Source: JAEUIG01 sp046349775 (lineage in GTDB: Bacteria; Planctomycetota; Planctomycetia; Planctomycetales; Planctomycetaceae). Taken from it: a stretch of 62,266 nt of DNA. Location of the stretch: NCBI GenBank assembly GCA_046349775.1, contig JAXMBS010000032.1, positions 1-62,266 of the forward strand, in the 5' to 3' direction. The position numbers and the translations under genes are program-made. The notes beneath the pieces are model-generated. The model was not told the origin of the DNA. It made no database searches and saw nothing but the letters and a program-made list of their open reading frames with translations. The stretch's first letter is position 1; the number at the start of each line of letters is the position of its first letter. This document shows, piece after piece, positions 55,216-62,266 of the stretch.

Positions 55216-56391
55216 ATGCCCGACGGCACGGCACATACGGTTCCCATCGGCGCCTGCTTCGCGGTCGAAAAACCGCGTCTGCAGGAGCTGATCGACCTGC
55301 TGCGGCAGGACGGATATCGGACGATCGGCCCGCGCGTAGCCGACGCCGCGATTGTCTATGACGACGTCGATTCGATGGCCCAGCTTCCTCTGGGAGTACT
55401 GGATGAACAGGACGGCGGGCGTTATCGGCTGGTCCCGGCGCATGACGCCGGTTACTTCGATCATGTCGTCGGGCCGCACTCGCTCAAGAACTTCATATTC
55501 CCGCCGCGCGAACGGTTGCAGGAATTCGTCCGCACCGATGGCCAATGGCAAACGCAGCCCCCGCCCGATCCGGGTCCGCCGGTCGCCGTCCTCGGTGTTC
55601 GCTCGTGCGATCTGCATGCCCTGGCCATCCAGGACCGCGTGTTTCTGGAAGGGCCGTACGTCGATCCCGCCTATAAGGCACGGCGCGAGCGGCTGTTCAT
55701 CGTGGCGATCAATTGCCGCCGCGCTGCGGCGACGTGCTTCTGTCATTCGATGGGAACCGGGCCTGCCGTCAAGTCCCCTCGGGATCTGGCGCTGACCGAA
55801 CTGGGGGACCGTTTTGTCGTCGAAGTCGGCTCCGAACAGGGCGCACGCATTGCGGCCGCCGCTAACTGGTCGGTCGCCTCGCATAACGATATTGCGCGAG
55901 CGCAGGCGGTTCCTCAACAGCTCCTGCGCCACATGCATCGACGCTCAACCGTGCCGCAAACCGAGGAGCAGCCGCGACCACGCAATCTCGATACAGCAGG
56001 TATTCACGACCTGCTGCTGGGAAACCTGGACCACCCGCGCTGGAAGCAGGTCGCGGAACGCTGCCTGTCGTGTGCGAACTGCACAATGGTCTGCCCGACG
56101 TGCTTTTGCAGCACAGTCGAGGAAGTCACCGATCTCACCGGCGACCACGTCGAGCGGGAGCGGACGTGGGCCTCGTGCTTCACGACCGAGCATTCGCACC
56201 TTAGTTCGGGACCGGTGCGGAAGACGACCGCCTCGCGGTATCGGCAATGGCTCACGCACAAGCTGGCGAGTTGGATCGATCAGTACGGCGGCTCCGGCTG
56301 TGTCGGTTGCGGCCGCTGCATTACCTGGTGCCCGGTGGGGATTGATCTGACCGAGGAAGTGGCGGCGATTCGAGGAGGAGACGAATGCTGA
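55216..56391 (+). CDS. hydB: Group 3b hydrogenase beta subunit (4Fe-4S, HydB-like)
   Basis: 391-aa electron-transfer subunit. The middle has GVRSCDLHALAIQDRVFLEG, shared with anaerobic sulfite reductase subunit A and HydB. Two ferredoxin-like clusters follow: CLSCANCTMVCPTCFC near residue 286 and GCVGCGRCITWCPVGI near 363. Links the small subunit with the flavin subunit. The ATG at 55216 begins MPDGTAHTVPIG. The next gene overlaps the end by 7 nt. Confidence 0.93.
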   Translation: MPDGTAHTVPIGACFAVEKPRLQELIDLLRQDGYRTIGPRVADAAIVYDDVDSMAQLPLGVLDEQDGGRYRLVPAHDAGYFDHVVGPHSLKNFIFPPRERLQEFVRTDGQWQTQPPPDPGPPVAVLGVRSCDLHALAIQDRVFLEGPYVDPAYKARRERLFIVAINCRRAAATCFCHSMGTGPAVKSPRDLALTELGDRFVVEVGSEQGARIAAAANWSVASHNDIARAQAVPQQLLRHMHRRSTVPQTEEQPRPRNLDTAGIHDLLLGNLDHPRWKQVAERCLSCANCTMVCPTCFCSTVEEVTDLTGDHVERERTWASCFTTEHSHLSSGPVRKTTASRYRQWLTHKLASWIDQYGGSGCVGCGRCITWCPVGIDLTEEVAAIRGGDEC

Positions 56392-57266
56392 CCGCCCCGT
56401 TGTCTCCTCCATTGCCCGCGTCGCCGACGGTGGATCGACTCGATCCGTGGGCCATGCATCCGGTCCGTATCAGGAGCATCAAGCCGGAAGTGCCCGGCAT
56501 CGCCACGTACGAACTCGAGTTCGAGGAATCGTCCGTTCGGAACCGCTACCGGTTCCTGCCGGGTCAGTTCAACATGCTGTATCTTCCCGGCATCGGCGAA
56601 GCGGCCATTTCCATCAGTTCCGATCCGGACCGGCCCGACCGGCTGCTGCACACGGTGCGTGTCGTCGGCAACGTGACCCGGGCGCTGTCGCGGCTGCACG
56701 TGGGTGATCGACTGCTGTTGCGCGGACCGTTCGGCTCGGCGTGGCCGATGGACGCCTGCCGCGGCTGCGATCTCGTCATCGCCGGCGGCGGCGTCGGACT
56801 CGCGCCGCTGAGGCCGATCCTGTACCACGTTGCGAATCACCGCGCCGATTTCGGCAAGGTCGCGCTGCTGTACGGTGCACGCACTCCGCCAGACCTGCTC
56901 TACACCGACGAGTACGACGCGTGGCGCGCGGCCGGCATCGACGTGCAAATCACCGTCGATCTCGGCGACGACGCCTGGCAGGGGGAGATCGGTGTCGTCC
57001 CGGCGCTCTTCTACCGGCTGCGCATTGCGGCGCCGCAGACGCGCATCCTGACCTGCGGGCCGGAAATCATGATGCGGTTCGTGATCTTCGAGGCTCTCGC
57101 ACGGAAAGTGCCGGCGCGGCACATCTTCCTGACGCTGGAGCGGAATATGAACTGTGCGCTGGGATTCTGCGGGCATTGCCAGCTCGGGCCGGCGTTCATC
57201 TGCAAAAACGGCCCGGTTTTCACGTACGAACAGATGGCGCCGTATCTGGACATCGAGGACCTGTAA
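56385..57266 (+). CDS. hydG: Group 3b hydrogenase gamma subunit (FAD/NAD(P)-binding, HydG-like)
   Basis: 293 aa. FAD domain: RFLPGQFNMLYLPGIGEAAI and SISSDPDRPDRLLHTVRVVG. NAD(P) domain: GCDLVIAGGGVGLAPLRPIL and ILTCGPEIMMRFVIFEALA. A C-terminal cluster, CALGFCGHCQLGPAFICKNGP, binds [2Fe-2S]. Moves electrons between NAD(P)H and the hydrogenase module. The stop overlaps the next start (TAATG). Confidence 0.94.
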   Translation: MLTAPLSPPLPASPTVDRLDPWAMHPVRIRSIKPEVPGIATYELEFEESSVRNRYRFLPGQFNMLYLPGIGEAAISISSDPDRPDRLLHTVRVVGNVTRALSRLHVGDRLLLRGPFGSAWPMDACRGCDLVIAGGGVGLAPLRPILYHVANHRADFGKVALLYGARTPPDLLYTDEYDAWRAAGIDVQITVDLGDDAWQGEIGVVPALFYRLRIAAPQTRILTCGPEIMMRFVIFEALARKVPARHIFLTLERNMNCALGFCGHCQLGPAFICKNGPVFTYEQMAPYLDIEDL

Positions 57267-58060
57267 TGGCCGCCCCCGCCAAGCCCCGTCTGGCCGTGTT
57301 CAAGTTCGCCTCGTGCGACGGCTGTCAGCTTTCGTTGCTGGACGCCGAAGACGACCTGCTGCCGGTCGCCGGAGCGGTCGACATCGCCTACTTCCTGGAG
57401 GCCCGGACCCAGACCTCCGAGGGCCCGTACGACGTCGGCCTCGTCGAGGGATCGGTCACCACGGCGCACGATGCCGAGCGCATTCAGGAGATTCGCCGGC
57501 AGTGTCGCTACCTCGTCACAATCGGCGCCTGCGCGACATCCGGCGGCATTCAGGCCCTGCGCAACTGGGCGAACGTCGACGACTTCATCCGGCAGGTGTA
57601 TGCCACACCGGAGTACATTCACACACTGGCGACCAGCACAGCCATCGCTGATCACGTGAAAGTCGACTTTGAACTCCGCGGTTGCCCCATCAATAAGCAA
57701 CAGCTGGTTGATCTCATCAAATCGCTGCTGCTGGGACGAACGCCGCGCGTGCCGCAATACAGCGTCTGCGTGGACTGCAAGCGCCGCGGCGTCGTATGCG
57801 TCGCTGTCGCCCAGGGGATCGCCTGTCTCGGTCCGGTGACGCAGGCCGGCTGCGGTGTCATTTGTCCGGCCTATAACCGCGAATGCTTTGGCTGTTTTGG
57901 TCCCAAGGAACATCCGAACCTCGTCAGTTTGACCGACTGGCACCAGAACCACGGGGCCGACCGCGAACATCTCGTCCGGCTGGTCCGCAATTTCAACGGA
58001 TACTCACCCGATTTCCGCAAAGAGAGCGACCGGCTGGCCGCGACGGAGGCTCCGCACTGA
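57266..58060 (+). CDS. hydD: Group 3b [NiFe] hydrogenase small subunit (delta, HydD-like)
   Basis: 264 aa, no Tat signal, so cytosolic. KFASCDGCQLSLLDAEDDLL (first cluster ligands), YLVTIGACATSGGIQALRN, LRGCPINKQQLVDLI, and the Cys-rich end ACLGPVTQAGCGVICPAYNR and ECFGCFGP carry the 4Fe-4S cluster ligands. Passes electrons from the large subunit to hydB. The ATG at 57266 overlaps the gamma stop; its own stop overlaps the large subunit start (TGATGG). Confidence 0.95.
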   Translation: MAAPAKPRLAVFKFASCDGCQLSLLDAEDDLLPVAGAVDIAYFLEARTQTSEGPYDVGLVEGSVTTAHDAERIQEIRRQCRYLVTIGACATSGGIQALRNWANVDDFIRQVYATPEYIHTLATSTAIADHVKVDFELRGCPINKQQLVDLIKSLLLGRTPRVPQYSVCVDCKRRGVVCVAVAQGIACLGPVTQAGCGVICPAYNRECFGCFGPKEHPNLVSLTDWHQNHGADREHLVRLVRNFNGYSPDFRKESDRLAATEAPH

Positions 58061-59375
58061 TGGCTGCGCAACGCACATTTGAAGTCAAAGCCCTCACCCG
58101 CGTCGAAGGGGAAGGACGGCTGTACGTCCGCCTGAACGGCGACGCTGTCGAACACGTCGAATTCAACATCTATGAGCCGCCGCGGTTCTTCGAAAGCTTC
58201 CTCCGTGGCCGGGAAATCCGCGAAGTGCCGGACATCACCGCACGCATCTGCGGCATCTGCCCCGTGGCCTACCAGATGAGCGCCTGCCACTCGCTCGAGA
58301 AAGCGCTCGGCATTCAGGTCACACCCGAAATCCGCGCGCTCCGCCGGTTGCTGTACTGCGGCGAGTGGATCGAAAGCCACGCGTTGCACATTCACCTGCT
58401 GCACGCGCCCGATTATCTGGGTTACGAAAGCGGCATCGCGATGGCGGCCGATCACCGCGACGTCGTCGAGCGCGGCCTGCGCCTGAAAAAGATCGGCAAT
58501 GAAATCCTCGAAGTCCTCGGCGGGCGGGCGATCCATCCCATCAACGTCACGGTCGGCGGGTTCTACCGCGCGCCGCGCGTCGCCGACATGCGCCGGCTGC
58601 TGCCCGAACTCGAATGGGGCCTGCAGGCAGCACTCGACACCGTCCGATTCGTCGCCGCACTCGAATTCCCGGATTTTGAACAGGACTATGAATGCGTATC
58701 GCTGCGTCACCCGGACGAGTACCCGATGAACGAAGGGCACGTCGTCACGTCCAGCGGACTCGACATCCCGATCGAGCAATACGAACAGCACTTCCAGGAG
58801 CGGCACGAACCGCAGAGCACCGCGCGCACAGCGTGCTGCTGCCGGATGACCGCCGTTATCTCGTCGGGCCGCTCGCCCGCCTCAATCTGTGCCACGATCA
58901 TCTGCCGCCGCTGGCCCGGCAGGCGATGGACCAAAGCGGAATCGACTGGCCGTCCCGGAATATGTTTCACAGCATCGTCGCCCGGGCCATTGAAATGGTC
59001 GCGGCGTACGAGGAGGCGTTGCGGATCGTCCGCGCCTATCAGGTGGAACCGGCCGTCAGCCGCGTTCCGTTTACGCCACACGCCGGGGAAGGCTGCCACG
59101 CGACCGAGGCGCCGCGCGGACTGATCTACCATCGCTATCGGATCGGAGACGATGGGCTGATCGCCGAGGCCCGCATCACTCCGCCGACCTCCCAGAACCA
59201 GGGGCAGATCGAGGACGACCTCCGGCAATTCGTCCCTCGCGTACTGCGATTCGACGATGCCGAAGCCACGCGCCGCTGCGAGCACCTGATCCGCAACTAC
59301 GACCCTTGCATCAGTTGCGCAACGCATTTTCTCAAGCTGACGATTGATCGCGGACAGCAGACTTCCGCTTCGTAA
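58060..59375 (+). CDS. hydA: Group 3b [NiFe] hydrogenase large subunit (alpha, HydA-like), one frameshift
   Basis: About 438 aa. Contains the NiFe(CN)2CO centre. L1 motif ARICGICPVAYQMSACHSLE gives two Cys ligands; L2 motif NYDPCISCATHFLKLTIDRG gives the other two; the short tail after His is what the endopeptidase would cut. The frame breaks near 58830 in the middle (HFQERHE...STAR versus HSVLLPDDRRYLVGPLARL). The rest is well conserved, so an indel error is likely. Order beta-gamma-delta-alpha matches Pyrococcus sulfhydrogenase I. Confidence 0.94.
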
Positions 59376-59387
59376 TGGAACTGTGTC

Positions 59388-60077
59388 ATGGCTGAGTCAA
59401 CCATCCCCGTCCAGCGTGACATTCGCGAGGAGCGGCGCCGCGCGGCGCGCGAGTTCCAGGATGAGCGCACGCGCGCCGGAACATTTGTGGTTCGGCTCTT
59501 GTCCTCGCCGGGGGCCGGCAAGACGACGCTGCTGCAAAAGACGGCCGAGTTCCTCACAGCGCGATTCCGCGTGGGCATTCTCGTCGGCGACGTCGAAACC
59601 GAACGTGACGCCCAGCGACTCGCACCCTATGCCCCGTCGTTGCAGATTACGACCGGCGGCGCCTGCCATCTCGAACTGCCGCTGGTCCAGCGGGCGCTGC
59701 CGCAGCTCAGCGAAGCACCGTTTGACTTCCTGTTCATCGAAGACGTCGGCAATTTGATTTGTCCGGCGTCGCATGACCTCGGCGAACATCTGCGCGTGCT
59801 CGTCCTCAGCACGACCGAGGGGGATGACAAGCCCGGCAAGTACCCCAAAGCCTTCCGCACGAGCCAGGTTGTCGTACTCAGCAAGACCGACCTGCTGCCG
59901 TACGTCCCCTTTTCCGTCGATCGCGCCCAGGCGGATGCGCGGCGCGTCCAGCCCGACCTCCTGTTCTTCGAAGTCAGCTCCCTGCGTGGTTCGGGAATTG
60001 CCGAGTGGTGCAAATTCCTGATCCAACGTCGCGAGGAACTGCTCGCGATGAACGCGCCTCCGATTGAGTGCCGGTGA
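59388..60077 (+). CDS. hypB: Hydrogenase nickel incorporation GTPase HypB
   Basis: 229 aa, without the His-rich N-terminal nickel store of some HypB. SSPGAGKTTLLQKTAEFL (P-loop), VGDVETERDAQRLAPYAP, GGACHLELPLVQRAL (Cys-His metal site), FIEDVGNLICPASHDLGEH and VVLSKTDLLPYVPF (G4). Hydrolyses GTP to release nickel with HypA. The stop overlaps the hypF start (TGATGG). Confidence 0.95.
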   Translation: MAESTIPVQRDIREERRRAAREFQDERTRAGTFVVRLLSSPGAGKTTLLQKTAEFLTARFRVGILVGDVETERDAQRLAPYAPSLQITTGGACHLELPLVQRALPQLSEAPFDFLFIEDVGNLICPASHDLGEHLRVLVLSTTEGDDKPGKYPKAFRTSQVVVLSKTDLLPYVPFSVDRAQADARRVQPDLLFFEVSSLRGSGIAEWCKFLIQRREELLAMNAPPIECR

Positions 60078-62266
60078 TGGCGGTGCACATCGCAGCTCCC
60101 GATCGCACAGCGCTGCGCCTGCAACTCGCAGGACGCGTGCAGGGTTTGGGAGTTCGTCCGGCCATCGCGCGACTGGCGCAGCGACTCGATCTCACGGGGA
60201 GTGTCCGGAACACATTACGCGGGCTGGAGATCGAGATCGAGGGCTCGCCGGAGGACGTGGCGTCGTTTCCAGTGCAACTGCCCGCTGCGCTCCCCGCCGG
60301 ATGCGTGGTCTGCGAGCAGCGCGCTGCGCCGATTCCGGTCGCCGCACGCGCCGTGTTTGAGATTGAACGCGATAACGCGGACGGTCCGCTGACGACGCTC
60401 GTGCCACCGGACACCTCCTTGTGCAGCGAGTGCCTGGCCGAATCGCAGGATCGTGCTGATCGGCGGTTTGGCTACCCGCTCATCAGTTGTGCGGCGTGCG
60501 GTCCGCGGTACTCGGTGATCCGACGGATGCCGTACGAGCGGGAGGACACCTCGCTGGCGGAATTTCCTCTCTGCGATGGATGCGCCGACGAATACACATC
60601 ACCGGACGATCACCGGTTCCACGCGCAGACGACGGCCTGCAGCGCGTGCGGACCAAACGTGTGGGCAGTTTCCGCCGCAGGACAGACGATCGGCGTCCGT
60701 GACGAAGCCGATCGCAGCGCTGACCATGCGCGACCAGGAATTGCCGCCGTGCGGGATCGGTGGTTACCAGCTGCTGTGCGATGCGGCCGACGAGCGGGCC
60801 ACTCGATCTGCGGGTGCAAGTCCTGCCCGGTCAAGCCGCTGGCCGTGCTCGTGTCGTCTCTCGCGGCTGCGAACGATTGCAACTTCAGACCGCCGAGCGA
60901 AGCGATCGCCAACTCCGCCAATCCAATCGTGTTGCTCCGTCGGCGGCACTCCGACGCACTGGCCCCGTCGATTCACCCCGGACTGAACACCGTTGGCGTG
61001 ATCCTGCCGACCACTGCGTTGCATGACCAATTGGCGCGCGGTTTCGGGCGTCCGCTCGTTTGCACCAGCGGCAACCGCGAAGGCGACCCGCTGGAGTACG
61101 AGCCCGCCGCGGCCGAACGGAATCTCGCCGGGATCGCCGATCTCTGGCTGCACCACGATCGCCCGACCGAGCGACCGATCGACGACAGTGTGGTCCGTGT
61201 CATTGCGGGCCGCATGGTAACGATCCGCCTGGCGCGCGGCCTGGCGCCGCTGTCACTGGAACTGCCCGCCGGTCGCCCGCTCGTCGCCTTGGGCGGACAC
61301 CAGAAGGCCGCCCTGGCCTGGTGCAATGGAACGCAATGCGTCCTGGGTCCGCATATTGGCGACCTGGAAACACTCGGCGCTCGAGAGCGGTTCCTGCAAC
61401 AGCTCGACGGCGTTCAGCAGCTGTACCGGTTCACGCCGCAGGGGTTCGCGCACGACCGGCATCCGGGATACTTCACGAGCCGCTGGGCGGCTGAAGGTCG
61501 CCTGCCACGGCAGGAAATCCTGCATCATCACGCGCACGTGGCCGCCGGAATGCTGGAGCATGGCTTCTTCGACGAGCCGGTTCTCGGAGTCACCTTTGAC
61601 GGCACCGGCCTCGGCGCCGACGGCGACGTCTGGGGCGGAGAGTTCTTGCTGGCACATTCCCTCACGCGCATGGAACGCATTGCCCATCTGCGGCCTTTCG
61701 TCCTCTCCGGTGGCGAGATCGCGATCCGTGAGCCGTGGCGTGTCGCCGTCAGCCTCGTGCGGCAATCTGTCGGAGATGAGGCCGTCCTGGAACTCGGTAT
61801 CGGCGCGATCGGACGGGATCGCGTCGCATCGCTGCTGCCGTTGCTCGAGCGTTCGCGGTTGAACGTCGTCAGCACGAGTGCCGGCCGGCTGTTCGATGCC
61901 GCTGCCTGTCTCATTCTGGGCATCGGCGACGCGCACTTCGACGGTGAACCGGCGATGCGACTCGAAGACGCAGCCGATCTCGCCGATCAGGTACGATATC
62001 CGTTCCCACTCACGGAGGATTCTCCGCAACAGCTCGACTGGCGGCCGCTGTTCGCTGCAATCGTTTCCGACCGGAGAATGCGGGCACCCCCGGGAGCGAT
62101 GTCGATGCGGTTTCATCGTGCGCTGGCGGCGGGCATTGCAGCTGTCGTTCGCCGGCATCCGGGCCTCCCGGTTGTCCTGGGAGGCGGCGTGTTTCAGAAT
62201 CGACTGTTGACCGAACTCGTCGTCGCTGGACTTGGCGGGACGCGGCGGCTCTGCCTGCCTGGAACA
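60077..62266 (+). CDS. hypF: Carbamoyltransferase HypF, C-terminus cut by window edge
   Basis: Makes the cyanide ligand precursor from carbamoyl phosphate. The frame is open from 60077 to the right edge (about 730 codons seen). Acylphosphatase domain: LQLAGRVQGLGVRPAIARLA. Zinc fingers: LCSECLAESQ, CAACGPRYS, LCDGCADEY, TACSACGP. YrdC-like middle: VKPLAVLVSSLAAA, GRPLVCTSGNREGD. Kae1-like part: HHHAHVAAGMLEHGFFDEP, VTFDGTGLGADGDVWGGEFL. Between about 60715 and 60820 the text shifts frame and returns (GIGGYQLLCDAADER is in another frame), so two or three indels cancel out. hypC, hypD and hypE are not in the window. Confidence 0.94.
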   Translation, partial: MAVHIAAPDRTALRLQLAGRVQGLGVRPAIARLAQRLDLTGSVRNTLRGLEIEIEGSPEDVASFPVQLPAALPAGCVVCEQRAAPIPVAARAVFEIERDNADGPLTTLVPPDTSLCSECLAESQDRADRRFGYPLISCAACGPRYSVIRRMPYEREDTSLAEFPLCDGCADEYTSPDDHRFHAQTTACSACGPNVWAVSAAGQTIGVRDEADRSADHARPGIAAVRDRWLPAAVRCGRRAGHSICGCKSCPVKPLAVLVSSLAAANDCNFRPPSEAIANSANPIVLLRRRHSDALAPSIHPGLNTVGVILPTTALHDQLARGFGRPLVCTSGNREGDPLEYEPAAAERNLAGIADLWLHHDRPTERPIDDSVVRVIAGRMVTIRLARGLAPLSLELPAGRPLVALGGHQKAALAWCNGTQCVLGPHIGDLETLGARERFLQQLDGVQQLYRFTPQGFAHDRHPGYFTSRWAAEGRLPRQEILHHHAHVAAGMLEHGFFDEPVLGVTFDGTGLGADGDVWGGEFLLAHSLTRMERIAHLRPFVLSGGEIAIREPWRVAVSLVRQSVGDEAVLELGIGAIGRDRVASLLPLLERSRLNVVSTSAGRLFDAAACLILGIGDAHFDGEPAMRLEDAADLADQVRYPFPLTEDSPQQLDWRPLFAAIVSDRRMRAPPGAMSMRFHRALAAGIAAVVRRHPGLPVVLGGGVFQNRLLTELVVAGLGGTRRLCLPGT

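Overview
The window is about 62 kb of GC-rich bacterial DNA that looks like a planctomycete (Planctomycetota). The case rests on tetrahydromethanopterin/methanofuran-type C1 genes in an otherwise bacterial setting, Tat-exported Gfo/Idh/MocA oxidoreductases, a leucine-rich-repeat lipoprotein, WD40 fusions, wide gene spacing and several families of intergenic imperfect inverted repeats. No phage, integrase, transposase or CRISPR array was seen. Many genes carry small indels, densest at about 10-16 kb and 18.6-21.1 kb, with single cases elsewhere. The encoded protein usually resumes in another frame, so consensus errors in the assembly are more likely than decay. Such genes are given as one feature over their full extent.

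Layout. 1-8.6 kb: a TlpA-like thioredoxin protein (cut by the left edge), a HerA-like ATPase, a transglutaminase/DUF2126 protein and an exported transglutaminase. 8.6-18.2 kb: a selenocysteine and formylmethanofuran dehydrogenase island, with tRNA-Sec, selA and selB on the minus strand and selD, fwdD, a 54-aa ORF, fwdB, fwdA and fwdC on the plus strand. fwdB has an in-frame UGA exactly at the active-site position (UHGP motif) followed by a bacterial-type SECIS hairpin, so the Sec machinery lies next to an evident client. 18.7-21.1 kb: a Rieske protein and a cytochrome b/cytochrome c fusion (bc-type quinol oxidase complex), then tRNA-Lys. 21.5-37.7 kb: housekeeping and planctomycete genes (CWC protein, MIP18-like protein, cyclophilin lipoprotein, DUF4112, WD40-oxidoreductase fusion, bS21, sigma factor, LRR lipoprotein, Tat oxidoreductase, AAA+ ATPase, TPR protein). 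37.7-45.8 kb: a minus-strand cbb3-type cytochrome oxidase operon with a copper P-type ATPase and a TauE/SafE-like protein. 46.7-47.7 kb: Hsp20 and a BON-domain protein. 47.8-53.4 kb: a minus-strand sensory operon with a cytochrome c'-like protein, a 37-aa membrane peptide, an NtrC-type sigma-54 activator, a globin-coupled histidine kinase, a double receiver and a receiver-PAS kinase. 53.8-62.3 kb: a plus-strand operon for a group 3b NAD(P)-linked [NiFe] hydrogenase with its maturation genes (endopeptidase, hypA, hypB, hypF), cut by the right edge.

How it fits together. The gene set suggests a facultative, microaerophilic lifestyle: a bc-type complex and a high-affinity oxidase for respiration, a reversible hydrogenase for H2/NAD(P)H exchange, heme-based gas sensing next to a sigma-54 activator that may control the divergent hydrogenase operon, and a redox-competent selenium-dependent formylmethanofuran dehydrogenase joining CO2 to the C1 pathway. 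The most interesting points are the Sec-FwdB island and a set of about 120-240 nt hairpin elements that start at or within about 10 nt of the stop codon of the upstream gene in several operons.
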